A stretch of 64,000 nucleotides of DNA from Leptolyngbyaceae cyanobacterium clean351 (GCA_027451865.1 DAIDHW010000001.1:744353-808352), one strand, 5' to 3'; shown: positions 28,998 to 37,787, numbered from the stretch's first letter. The notes: generated by a model from the sequence alone, not told the origin. Numbers and translations: made by a program.

Positions 28998-29126
28998 GAT
29001 AACAGCAAGTAACCTTTGTCAGCCTTGGGCAAGTATTACCAATTATCAAGTACAACTAAATACAACCAAACAAGGCACTAAAACCCATCCAGTGGAAGTC
29101 CGGAAATCCCTAAGCCCCGCCAACAC

Positions 29127-31844
29127 TCAATCTGAGTTCAGAGGTTTTACATATGTAATAATCACTGATTTATCAGGTTTATTGTGCTTGCATAGTAGCT
29201 TCTTATTAAAGTCATTAGTCTTAATATCGATAAGTACGCCAGGTAAGTCCACAAAGCCAAACTCAGGATCATAGTTATAATCAGCCGTCATTCCATCAAA
29301 TGTCATGACACTCTGGTGATTAGGTGATACCTTGACAAGAATATCTTTTGAGTAAGCAGAACCAAAGGTTAATGAGCACTCTTTCCAGCATGTAGCTTCC
29401 TGATCGTAGAACCTTTCCAGTACATAAGTGTTTGCATACTGATTATTTTGATTTTGGATGAGACGATCAAGTGGCACAGTAATTTGTGGTGGATTCTTAT
29501 CCCCATTTTCATAAATCAATGTTGCTGATGGTGTCCAACTTCGTGTGACTACCAAGCCGTTCTTATAGGTAGGTTCACAGGTTAGATCGGCCCCATATAT
29601 ATAATCATGGAGCATTGAAAATAGTTCTACGACCCGATAGTCATCAATGTGTCGTGGACGTGAAATACATCTGCCAACTGCTTTGGTATCAAACACTGAC
29701 ATGGACTGAAGTGTTGATCGATAAGTTTGCCATCCGGACGCATCTAGGCTGTTAGTAAAATCGGGAATAAGATCACCCATTAAGATAACTTTAGCATCGT
29801 GTACATCGCCTCTACGATTACACCGTCCAGCTCGTTGGATGAGATTCTCAGGTGGGCAGATCTGAGATATCAATACCTCTGCGTTCAGATCACAGCCGAC
29901 CTCGATTGCACTGGTAGTTACCAGGACATATGGTATCTTAAGTTCATCAAACTTCTTAACTTGTTTATAAAGTTCCGGCTGGAGATTGTCTGCAATACGA
30001 CCATGATATAGAAACAGATTCTGACGATCAAGTTTCTCCTTAAGCAGTCTGTAGATGGCGGCAGCATCGACAACGGTTTCAACAACGACCAAAATTCTGC
30101 GATGTCCCTCGTGTTGGTTCCATTCATGAATAATTCGCTGCGCAAAAGCTTCATGAAATCCTTTAGGAGACTCACTATTTCGTCGTAAGTCACATATCCA
30201 CTCAAAACCACGGCAGTTGAGATAGGGATGACTTAGATACTGGGGTTGATTTAGACTTCCGGACTTTTCAGGGTCGTCGATGAAGTCGATCAAGTCTAGA
30301 TATCCGAAACTTTTAGTCAGTTCTTGTGGCATTGTTGCCGTCATTAGCACAAGTGACCGCCCTGCTTCGTAAAGTGATTGCACTAGGCTTCGAAAGTTTG
30401 TGAATGAGATATCATCATAGCTATGAGCCTCATCAAAGCAAATCAGTGAGTTACTGAAGTGAATACGATGAGGGAAGATAAAAGATTTTTGCTTATCTCC
30501 GAATGAGAAGTAACGATAGAGAAACTTATCGAGGGTAGTTAATATGACGTCGCCTTTATATAAATGTCTCCTGGGGTTAACCTTAGGCCTATGACATTCA
30601 CCATTAATATAGATGCACCGATCCATCGTGGCTCCAGTATCGACAACCAAGGAAATTTCGCTGTCGTAATTGGATGCCAAGCCAGAGAAAGCAAGTAGAT
30701 ATTTGTCAATTCTTTCTCTTTGATCATCAAGTAAGCTTCGGGTCGGCAAAACCAGAAATAAACGATAGTTGTTTGCTAAAGCAGGAAACAAAACTGACTC
30801 GGTCTTACCAGAACCAGTAGGTGCCTTTAACAAAATAGCTGGATGATTGTCTGGAGTCAATGCATTAATGAGCACCTGCTGCATTGAGTTAGGTAAAAAT
30901 TTCCCAACTGATTCATAGACTGTTTGAGCTCTAATATTTTTTGGTGGATCACCAGACCGTTGTCTAATAAGAATCGCTTCTTTTTTAGATCTTTTAAGAT
31001 TCTCGGCATCAGTCCGGGTCTGCCACAGAGTCTGCCACCATTCACGCACAGCTTGATTTAGATCGTTCGTTAAAGCTTTACTATTTTTGGAACGATTTTC
31101 AATCGCGGACTTGATTTTGGGTGGGAACGGCATTGACCAATAGGAAAGCGTTAGCTCAATTTGCTCAATCTGTTGGTGACTATTACTAAATACCCAGGGA
31201 TCTACTGTAAATTCGTGACCATTTCTTGTGATACTGAAATCCATGAAGGCCCTGGATTCAGCATGGCTTGATTCAGGTTCAAAGAACCTACAAGCAATGT
31301 CTGCTTCGATTTGGTCACACATCTCTAGAATGTATAGTTCATGGGCATAGGATAGTGGATTTACCACAAGAGCTTGTTGGTATGCTACGGCTTGCTGAGC
31401 CAGTGGGTCAGCTTTGTCAAGCTTATCAGCTAGAGTCTTTAGTTTATAGGTATCTCGGCAGATATCATGGGCACTAAAGTCATGATGCCCCTGGGCCAGT
31501 GCTTCTACCCAAGGGTGACTCGGATCTACTGCCAGAAAACGATGACCCTTAAAGGAGTAGCCAAAATTAATCTTACCACACGCAGATATATCGATGTTTA
31601 GAGCAAATTTCTGTGGTTTCCCAATATCATGCAGACCCGCAGCGGCAGAGACTCTTTTGCGGGCTGCCATTCGCTCACTCTCAGTCTTGGAAAAGTCTAT
31701 TAAAGCCCAGTATTGGACAAGCTTTCTAACATTTGAAACATGGTTACCAAGGGGCTGGAAAAGAATACTTTCAGGTATTGAAAGTTCATCTTTTCTGGGA
31801 AAAAATACACGGCCAAAATCAAAGGGTTTAGACACAGACTTCAC
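29127..31844 (-). CDS. cas3: Cas3 with both HD nuclease and helicase domains
   Basis: This 905-residue protein has an N-terminal HD nuclease domain: H35, H72-D73 in GLHDIGKP, H101, H120-H121 in QGHHDF and D177 in EMCDQIEADI. A superfamily 2 helicase follows, with APTGSGKTE (341-349), CFDEAH (469-474), MTATMP (501-506) and QRAGRCNRRG (670-679). It would unwind and degrade target DNA after Cascade binding. In standard type I-D systems Cas3 is helicase-only and the HD lies in Cas10d; here it is reversed. The start overlaps the end of csc1 by 17 bases, and the gene follows csc1 rather than leading the operon. Confidence 0.93.
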   Translation of the reverse strand: MKSVSKPFDFGRVFFPRKDELSIPESILFQPLGNHVSNVRKLVQYWALIDFSKTESERMAARKRVSAAAGLHDIGKPQKFALNIDISACGKINFGYSFKGHRFLAVDPSHPWVEALAQGHHDFSAHDICRDTYKLKTLADKLDKADPLAQQAVAYQQALVVNPLSYAHELYILEMCDQIEADIACRFFEPESSHAESRAFMDFSITRNGHEFTVDPWVFSNSHQQIEQIELTLSYWSMPFPPKIKSAIENRSKNSKALTNDLNQAVREWWQTLWQTRTDAENLKRSKKEAILIRQRSGDPPKNIRAQTVYESVGKFLPNSMQQVLINALTPDNHPAILLKAPTGSGKTESVLFPALANNYRLFLVLPTRSLLDDQRERIDKYLLAFSGLASNYDSEISLVVDTGATMDRCIYINGECHRPKVNPRRHLYKGDVILTTLDKFLYRYFSFGDKQKSFIFPHRIHFSNSLICFDEAHSYDDISFTNFRSLVQSLYEAGRSLVLMTATMPQELTKSFGYLDLIDFIDDPEKSGSLNQPQYLSHPYLNCRGFEWICDLRRNSESPKGFHEAFAQRIIHEWNQHEGHRRILVVVETVVDAAAIYRLLKEKLDRQNLFLYHGRIADNLQPELYKQVKKFDELKIPYVLVTTSAIEVGCDLNAEVLISQICPPENLIQRAGRCNRRGDVHDAKVILMGDLIPDFTNSLDASGWQTYRSTLQSMSVFDTKAVGRCISRPRHIDDYRVVELFSMLHDYIYGADLTCEPTYKNGLVVTRSWTPSATLIYENGDKNPPQITVPLDRLIQNQNNQYANTYVLERFYDQEATCWKECSLTFGSAYSKDILVKVSPNHQSVMTFDGMTADYNYDPEFGFVDLPGVLIDIKTNDFNKKLLCKHNKPDKSVIITYVKPLNSD

Positions 31845-32652
31845 CTCTCAAGAGATTAACAAGGGACACAGGAAGATATATTTCTCCATCTGTGTAGTAG
31901 TCTAGTTCTACTGACTGTTTACTTGACTTCGGGAAATAAGCTGCTACAAAAGGGACAAATCCATCTACGATTGTGGGATTAGAATCTAAGAAGCCAGCAT
32001 GGTCAGAACCAATCTGAGGAGTGTCGGCCCACTGGTAACGATAGAGACTATAGATGTCGCAACCGCCTGCAAACTGACTGCCCTGAAGTAAGTCTTCCAT
32101 CGGAATCAGAGTTGAGGGATGGGCAGCGACCCTCTGACGTTCTAGAGCAATCACTTTAGATACTCCGGTGACAACTGCAAACCCCTCTTTACCACACTTG
32201 CATCCAAAACATTCCAAACTCTGAAAAAGTTCCAGTCCTTCCGGGTGATCTGTTATGACATATCCTTCCAACTCATCGGCGATTAAATACTCCCAGGTGT
32301 GGAGCTGAAAGTTAGCTCCCTTATCTTCTTGATAAAGCCTAGAGAAAGAATCGTGATTAAATTCTCGCATCCCTTTGCGATAGGTACGATGTACTCCACT
32401 CCAGGTCCTTATTGTTGGATATGCACCCAGGGCTAAATAGTGAGGAGGTAAGGCATACGTCGGCGGGTTTTCATCGTTAACACAAGTTCCAGGAAGTTCT
32501 AGCCCAATACTCATCATGACTAGCCTTCTTAAGAAACCAGAGAAGGTCGTTGGTGGCACAAAAGGATAGGTAGCAATATTGAGGATCGACCCCGGCAAAA
32601 TGCGGAAGGTCATCGCTGCGGTGGGTTGGACAGTGAGTTTTAGGCAGTACAT
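31828..32652 (-). CDS. csc1: Type I-D Cascade subunit Csc1 (Cas5d-like)
   Basis: This 274-residue RAMP protein has the Csc1 pattern: an N-terminal strand MYCLKLTVQPTAAMTFRI, YPFVPPTTFSGFLRRLVM, TYALPPHYLALGAYPTIRTW and the late YFPKSSKQ region. It plays the Cas5 role, capping the 5' handle of the crRNA in Cascade. It starts three bases after the csc2 stop and overlaps cas3 at its end. It is slightly longer than most Csc1 proteins I know, without an obvious extra domain. Confidence 0.92.
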   Translation of the reverse strand: MYCLKLTVQPTAAMTFRILPGSILNIATYPFVPPTTFSGFLRRLVMMSIGLELPGTCVNDENPPTYALPPHYLALGAYPTIRTWSGVHRTYRKGMREFNHDSFSRLYQEDKGANFQLHTWEYLIADELEGYVITDHPEGLELFQSLECFGCKCGKEGFAVVTGVSKVIALERQRVAAHPSTLIPMEDLLQGSQFAGGCDIYSLYRYQWADTPQIGSDHAGFLDSNPTIVDGFVPFVAAYFPKSSKQSVELDYYTDGEIYLPVSLVNLLRGEVCV

Positions 32653-32655
32653 AAC

Positions 32656-33564
32656 TTATGCCTGTAAAACTTCTTGGACAAATTTACTAGAATACTCCTG
32701 CAGTTTCTCCAATGCAGCATCGCCAATCCAACGCTCAAAATGAGATGCTTCTATGTGATCAGAGTTCAGCTCCGGAGTCCTAGCAAGGCGGATGAAGTCA
32801 TTAATCGCCGTTTCTGGGTTGGTGACAGACGGTGAGACGATAGGACGTTTGCCTTTGGGGACTAAGTAACGATCAACGACAAGCAGAGGCATGTTGTCAT
32901 GGGCTTCCGCGATGGATATACCCTTGGGATTTCCTGAGCCAATACGTGGTAGTGCATCCAGGAAAGCATAGGCGACTGATGCGAACTCCTTATCAGTCAC
33001 GCTCAGTGCATGATTGGACACAGGATAGAGAATTCCAGGCTGGTTGTATTGACGCTTAAAAGGCATTGGTGTTTTCTCCTTTTGGTTAACTAGTTGTGCC
33101 GGGTGCATTGCCCGTTGCTTCTCAACTGGGTAAATGTCTTGAACCGCAACACCACCACCATGAGTTACTCGACCAATCAGGGTTTTCTTACCTGGTATTA
33201 ACCCACCATAAGGAGCACATATGGGGCAGGTTGGCAGCGAACAAGTTTCAGGGATGCCGCAACCTTGCTTGTCACCCAGTAAACTGCCATTTTTTACAGG
33301 TGCCCAGATCAGGCAGCGTCGCTCGACACCACGCCTCTTGGTGGGAGAGATGTAACACTTTTCTATAGATTTGCCATCCTTAGTTGAGAGCTTGACAATC
33401 TCAACGAGGTTCACATTAACCTGTACTTCATGCCCCAAATAAAGCTCCTGCGAGCCCTCTAGCATCGCATAGATGTCAAAGTGCATTCGGGGGTTTTTTA
33501 TGTCTTTAGGAAGCCCAGTAGTCACTTGGGGCTTCTCTGTAGTTTCGGGAGATTTAGTAGTCAT
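32656..33564 (-). CDS. csc2: Type I-D Cascade backbone Csc2 (Cas7d)
   Basis: This 302-residue protein is the crRNA-coating Cas7 subunit of type I-D. Visible landmarks are YAMLEGSQELYLGHEVQVNV, KRRGVERRCLIWAP, a four-cysteine insertion (CGIPETCSLPTCPIC) likely to bind zinc, and the glycine-rich PRIGSGNPKGIS segment. Several copies polymerise along the spacer part of the crRNA. Its ATG shares one base with the cas10d stop codon (TAATG), implying coupled translation. Confidence 0.94.
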   Translation of the reverse strand: MTTKSPETTEKPQVTTGLPKDIKNPRMHFDIYAMLEGSQELYLGHEVQVNVNLVEIVKLSTKDGKSIEKCYISPTKRRGVERRCLIWAPVKNGSLLGDKQGCGIPETCSLPTCPICAPYGGLIPGKKTLIGRVTHGGGVAVQDIYPVEKQRAMHPAQLVNQKEKTPMPFKRQYNQPGILYPVSNHALSVTDKEFASVAYAFLDALPRIGSGNPKGISIAEAHDNMPLLVVDRYLVPKGKRPIVSPSVTNPETAINDFIRLARTPELNSDHIEASHFERWIGDAALEKLQEYSSKFVQEVLQA

Positions 33565-34079
33565 TAGTCTGTCTCACTTGTGGATTTCAATTTGCGAACC
33601 AACTCGGGGAAGCGGGTATAGAGAGAGAGTTTGAGGTTGTATGTCAGTTCCTTCCAGTCTCTCTCTTGGGCATAATCTCTAGTTGCAAAGTGCTGATATG
33701 CACGTGAAATATCATCAGCATAAAACTGCAGATAAGGCCTACCTCCATTATCCTTATCCTCCCTTTCCCGATCAAAAATACTTAGTTCAGTCAATAAGGT
33801 TTTCGCATGACTGTAAATGAAGTCACAGCTAGGGTTATGATATAGCCTTGCCTCGACACTAGTTTTCTGCTCATCACCCAGGGTGGCATAATAACTGAAG
33901 GCGATCGCATCATCAACTTTCTCAATTAACTTGCTAACTTCGCGTTCAGCATTTTCCTGATTCATTGAATTTTTAGCGGTCTTCTCTAGAGATTGGGCGA
34001 AAGCATAGGTTAAGCCCGTCAGTGCTGCAACATCACGATACAATCTAGCTCGTTTGGGTAGTTGGTTGTTTGAATCCAC
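33564..34079 (-). CDS. Predicted internally translated small subunit Cas11d
   Basis: Inside cas10d, in frame, a GTG codon at 34079 (residue 655 of Cas10d) is preceded by AAGGAG with five bases between, a near-perfect ribosome binding site. The product would be 171 residues, starting MDSNNQLPKRARLYRDV, all helical and matching the C-terminal domain of Cas10d. Type I-D systems are known to make Cas11d by internal initiation at this kind of site. A second in-frame candidate is the ATG at 34244, which has AAGGA seven bases before it and would give 226 residues. Expression has not been shown. Confidence 0.6.
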   Translation of the reverse strand: MDSNNQLPKRARLYRDVAALTGLTYAFAQSLEKTAKNSMNQENAEREVSKLIEKVDDAIAFSYYATLGDEQKTSVEARLYHNPSCDFIYSHAKTLLTELSIFDREREDKDNGGRPYLQFYADDISRAYQHFATRDYAQERDWKELTYNLKLSLYTRFPELVRKLKSTSETD

Positions 34080-36041
34080 AGTTTCTCCTTGTCGTTGTAA
34101 ATCTTGATTTAGAGCCTTCCAGTAAGATTGACGGACCTGCTCTAATTTAAAATTATTCGAAAAACTTGAACCCTTAGCGAGGATATAAATGGCTAGGAAG
34201 GGCAGATCCTGCTGCACATATCGAACAGCATCACCCAAAGCCATATTGATGTCCTTACCAGATATCACGATCGACTGCCCATAGCAAACCATCAAACCCT
34301 TAACTAAAAGCAGGTGTCGGTTCAGAAGAAGTACCTGAGAACCCTGGATAACTAGTGAGAACTTAAAGTCTGCTAACACTTCACCAGGGAAAATAGAAGC
34401 GACTTTAGCTAATGCATACTGCACCTGTCCTAATTTTGTGGATGCACAATCACCTTTAGCCGTGCGGTCTGACACCAATATCAAATAGCGGCCGGCACTC
34501 AGATGTACCTCCTTATTAGTAAGCATTCTGAGGTAATCCTTAATTTTTAACCCGGAGGTTACTCTGCTATCACTCGGGTCAAGTCTTATCATGACACTCT
34601 CTTCTGATACTTTCAGTGGCGAAGCAAGAGCCAATGCGGAACAGGAGTGACAAATGTGCGGTCTACCTTCCCCTGAAGATGACTGACGACGCTGGGAAGG
34701 GCGTTCAAACATGAAACGCAGAACTTGCCAGCGTGCTTTCTTAGGATCAAGAACAATACCACAAGAGTAACAAAACTCTTTACTATCATCTCCAGGTGCC
34801 CTCAGCCCTGGCAAGATAGGCTCCTCTGTCAGTAACGGTCTCGGCAATTGATCAAACTGTTCAGGCTTAATCTCTAGAAGGCGATACATCTCAGACAGGC
34901 ACTTGATGAAAATATCACCACGTGTTGAGTTAATCTGATCCGTAGCTGTTCTATTAAATTTCTTGGCGACAGTGATGACGGACTGGTATTTCTCTGGGTT
35001 ATTTTCTATATCGATGCGAATGAACTGGAATGGGTTATCCTTAGACTGATCGATAATCTCCAGTTTTTGTTTCACAGACTTCCGTTCAAAAACTAGTCCT
35101 GAGCAAAGCTTATTTTTTTGGTTTAAAAGTTTTTTTTGCTCAGCTTTCATTACCTCTGGTCTGGCTAATTGAGCATTTAGGCGGTCAAGTTCTTCATATG
35201 TATCTGCATGATTGCGAAGGGTGGTAATAAATGATTTTCTAAAAGATTCCTGATACTTCCCGGCTTCCTTTTCCTGCATGGCCTGAAGTTCTCGAAGCTC
35301 TTTAGACTTAGTTTTCTGTTCCTTCTCATCTAAGTCGTGTTTCTCAAGCTCCCTGTTAAGCAGATCAATTTCAGACTGGCGTCTAGCTTGACGTTTTTCC
35401 ACATCCCTAATTACCGCGTAGTACCAAGCTGTAAGTACATCAGCTTGTTCTTGTGTTAAAATTGGTACATCCAATGTGCTAAACCCACGATCTGATAAGG
35501 TAATTCCATTCAGAATCGCAACGAAAGTTTGCACTAAGCCAGGTAATTGAAGCTCACTCTTGCCATATACAGAGAATGCAACTTGCTCTAGAAACTCCTG
35601 CCAGAGTGTTGCAAAATCATTGATTGGTTGCTTGGGAGTGAAAATCCTGACATGACGGTCGCTCTCCTCAAGTAATACAACCTGATATACCTTCTGCAAA
35701 TATTCTAGGAAGCGGTCAGTAGCACTTTCTGTCGCTAGTCGTGCCTGTAACTCACCAGGTATTGGCAGTTTATACAGGATGTGGATTTTGCCAATGATTT
35801 GCTTCTGATAAAGAACTTGGCCTTTATCGCCTGTTTCAACTGTTGGCCAAAACTCCTTAACATCAGATTTTCCACTAAGTCGTAGCAGCCGGATCAATTT
35901 TGGGGAGCCAAATGATTGTGCCAATGCTAGAGCATCTGGTTCCTTAGCTAGTACTGCAAAAAGCTCTTTCTTGTGCTCCAGTGCAATGTCTGCAGCTAAA
36001 GCACTAACTAAAATCCTGATTTTGGAAGACCAGCTAAGCAT
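33564..36041 (-). CDS. csc3: Type I-D large subunit Cas10d (Csc3) lacking the HD domain
   Basis: This 825-residue protein is recognised as Csc3/Cas10d by its zinc-finger cysteines at 424, 427, 464 and 467 (FCYSCG and HICHSCS), the following palm-like segment and the helical C-terminus. Unlike standard Cas10d it has no N-terminal HD motifs and is shorter than those I know (about 950-1,180 residues). Residues 212-334 form a long charged coiled coil with no counterpart I can name. No GGDD cyclase motif is present, as expected for Cas10d. It should recognise the PAM and hold Cascade together; nuclease activity must come from Cas3. It is the first gene of the operon. Confidence 0.9.
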   Translation of the reverse strand: MLSWSSKIRILVSALAADIALEHKKELFAVLAKEPDALALAQSFGSPKLIRLLRLSGKSDVKEFWPTVETGDKGQVLYQKQIIGKIHILYKLPIPGELQARLATESATDRFLEYLQKVYQVVLLEESDRHVRIFTPKQPINDFATLWQEFLEQVAFSVYGKSELQLPGLVQTFVAILNGITLSDRGFSTLDVPILTQEQADVLTAWYYAVIRDVEKRQARRQSEIDLLNRELEKHDLDEKEQKTKSKELRELQAMQEKEAGKYQESFRKSFITTLRNHADTYEELDRLNAQLARPEVMKAEQKKLLNQKNKLCSGLVFERKSVKQKLEIIDQSKDNPFQFIRIDIENNPEKYQSVITVAKKFNRTATDQINSTRGDIFIKCLSEMYRLLEIKPEQFDQLPRPLLTEEPILPGLRAPGDDSKEFCYSCGIVLDPKKARWQVLRFMFERPSQRRQSSSGEGRPHICHSCSALALASPLKVSEESVMIRLDPSDSRVTSGLKIKDYLRMLTNKEVHLSAGRYLILVSDRTAKGDCASTKLGQVQYALAKVASIFPGEVLADFKFSLVIQGSQVLLLNRHLLLVKGLMVCYGQSIVISGKDINMALGDAVRYVQQDLPFLAIYILAKGSSFSNNFKLEQVRQSYWKALNQDLQRQGETVDSNNQLPKRARLYRDVAALTGLTYAFAQSLEKTAKNSMNQENAEREVSKLIEKVDDAIAFSYYATLGDEQKTSVEARLYHNPSCDFIYSHAKTLLTELSIFDREREDKDNGGRPYLQFYADDISRAYQHFATRDYAQERDWKELTYNLKLSLYTRFPELVRKLKSTSETD

Positions 36042-36300
36042 TTGATGTTTCTTGGTAGAGTCCCACCAACCATTAAGTGACTAAGTCTCCAGCCTGGAAC
36101 GATGGCGATGTCCAAACTTCTAAACAAGCTCACCGACAGGATGCCGATACCATCAAATGGTATAAGCAAATCTCTCTAGCCAGGATGGTTCGGCAGTAGG
36201 TTAGGCCTATAATTTGTCCGTAAACCGTTGCTAATATCCATATTGCCATGGAAAATGGAGGATGACAAGATACTTACGGATAAAGTGTCCGTATACTTCC
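36042..36300. promoter_or_regulatory. Divergent control region of the cas operon and its WYL regulator
   Basis: This 259-base region drives cas10d to the left and the WYL gene to the right. It holds ATACCA-TCAAA-TGGTAT (36147-36163) and TACGGA-N7-TCCGTA (36275-36293), both perfect six-base dyads, plus a third TCCGTA half-site at 36217-36222. The second dyad lies just before the WYL start codon and is a good candidate for self-repression. Binding is inferred, not shown. Confidence 0.5.
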
Positions 36301-37155
36301 ATGAGCCGTAAAGGACACTCGATTACCCTTTCCATCAATGAGCGGGACAAAGCCCAACTCGAGCAGATCGCCATGGAGCAGGGGATGATGTGGGGTGACC
36401 GCCCTAACATCTCCCGCTTAGTAGAGGCGATCGCCCGCCATGAACTATTGATCGGACGTAACAACGATTGGTCTAAAGAGAGGATCACAGCGGTGTGGCA
36501 GGCAGCTCAAGCACTACAGGACGCAGGCTGTACTGATGCTGCACTTATTATGGCTGGGCTTTTGCAAGAGCGCAGTGAATTACCAAATCCCTTAAGAAAA
36601 CAGGTCAATGCCTTCCTCAACACCCCCCAGATCCCCTGGCGCACTGAGGTCGACCGGCATATTCGCCAGCAGGTGCCCTTCCAGTTAACCTATCGGGATG
36701 CTACTGACCGCTCCTGGACCTTTAGGATCCGCCATGCCCGCAATACCTTCCGGGAAAGGCGCCAATACCTGGAATGCTGGTGTGAAGAAACCGAGGGTAA
36801 CCAGGATCTACCGGAGTTGCAGCACAACTGGACACTACGGTTTGACCGTATCCCTGAGGCCGCCTTGGCACCGATCCAGGGGGCTTGGCGCCCTCACCTC
36901 GACACGATTGATGCTGAAATCCATCTCCTAGGTAGCCTAGCCTTCGCCTATCAAGCCAAAACTGAAGACAGACTCGACCAATGGCTCACTGACCCCCCTA
37001 ACCTCCGCCGGGTTGTGCGCCCCATTTCTAACAGCTTCTGGTTCTTCCGGGAGATTCTCCCCTACGGTGAAGATTGTATCCTGGTGGGTCCTGCGGAATT
37101 GCGGTCCCGCTTTATCGCCAAACTGCGGACCTTAACTAGAAACTATGAACTATAG
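36301..37155 (+). CDS. CRISPR-linked WYL-domain transcriptional regulator
   Basis: This 284-residue protein begins MSRKGHSITLSINERDKAQL, a ribbon-helix-helix-like DNA-binding start, and has a central to C-terminal WYL-type domain (PFQLTYRDATDRSWTFRIRHA). Proteins of this type sit next to type I-D loci in cyanobacteria; the Synechocystis example (Sll7009) represses its cas operon and crRNA. The ATG at 36301 is preferred over an upstream one at 36262 because it starts the conserved region and leaves the TACGGA/TCCGTA dyad upstream. GCGATCGC (HIP1) lies inside the gene at 36427. Confidence 0.82.
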   Translation: MSRKGHSITLSINERDKAQLEQIAMEQGMMWGDRPNISRLVEAIARHELLIGRNNDWSKERITAVWQAAQALQDAGCTDAALIMAGLLQERSELPNPLRKQVNAFLNTPQIPWRTEVDRHIRQQVPFQLTYRDATDRSWTFRIRHARNTFRERRQYLECWCEETEGNQDLPELQHNWTLRFDRIPEAALAPIQGAWRPHLDTIDAEIHLLGSLAFAYQAKTEDRLDQWLTDPPNLRRVVRPISNSFWFFREILPYGEDCILVGPAELRSRFIAKLRTLTRNYEL

Positions 37156-37244
37156 TCGAATCGACAACTAAACTAAAGCATAAATATCTCGACAGTCAGG
37201 ATAATACCCCCCGACCAAGACAGTAGTGCTTAGCCAGAGGGCAT

Positions 37245-37263
37245 TACCCATCCGCCCCCTAGG
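37245..37263. repeat. Right copy of the 19-base repeat bracketing the cas genes
   Basis: TACCCATCCGCCCCCTAGG matches the sequence at 26235-26253 in the same orientation with one mismatch. It lies between the WYL regulator and the stop codon of ndhJ, exactly at the change from the cas block to the core genome. Confidence 0.35.
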
Positions 37264-37271
37264 AACTGACC

Positions 37272-37787
37272 CTAGTGGGCATCCTGCAGCTCATAGAAGT
37301 CAGGGGAAATGTAGTCCTTGCGCAGGGGCCAGCCCACCCAATCCTCCGGCATCAGCAATCGCTTCAGATGAGGATGGCCCTCGTAGATGATCCCGAACAT
37401 ATCGTAGGACTCCCGCTCCTGCCAATCGGCTCCCTTCCACAACCAGTAGACAGAGGGGATCCGGGGATTTTCCCGGGGTAGGAAGACCTTGACCCGCACC
37501 TCCTGAGGGCGTTCAGCTGTTTCCTGGAGGCAGACTAAGTGGTAGAAACTGACTAACTCCTGCCCAGCCCCTAGGTCGTAGGCGCCTTGGCACTGGAGGT
37601 AGTTGAAGCCGTAGGCCGCCAGAGCGGTCATGACCGGGATCAGAAATTCCCCTGACACCTTGAGGATTTCTACCCCCAGGTGGTCACGGCCGAGGAACTC
37701 ATGGTCAAAGCCATTGTCCCGCAGCCACGTGGAGACAGGACCAGCCTTCGGCAACAGGGGACTTATTTCAGGAGTAGGATCAACCAC
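37272..37787 (-). CDS. ndhJ: NAD(P)H-quinone oxidoreductase subunit J
   Basis: This 171-residue subunit of the NDH-1 peripheral arm has [33 protein letters not shown] and the family signature [14 protein letters not shown], followed by [20 protein letters not shown]. It works in cyclic electron flow and respiration at the thylakoid membrane. The GTG at 37787 is chosen because GGAGG lies just upstream and the start then overlaps the ndhK stop by eight bases; an upstream start at 37829 would run deep into ndhK. Confidence 0.95.
   Translation of the reverse strand: MVDPTPEISPLLPKAGPVSTWLRDNGFDHEFLGRDHLGVEILKVSGEFLIPVMTALAAYGFNYLQCQGAYDLGAGQELVSFYHLVCLQETAERPQEVRVKVFLPRENPRIPSVYWLWKGADWQERESYDMFGIIYEGHPHLKRLLMPEDWVGWPLRKDYISPDFYELQDAH

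Noticed and set aside
34775-34795. GDD in Cas10d as a possible GGDD cyclase motif and thus a type III system
   Set aside because: It lies directly before the zinc finger (PGDDSKEF), not in a palm strand, and there are no csm or cmr genes.
35318-35345. An HD dipeptide (EKHDLDEK) in Cas10d
   Set aside because: It lies in the middle of the coiled coil, without the other metal-binding residues of an HD domain.
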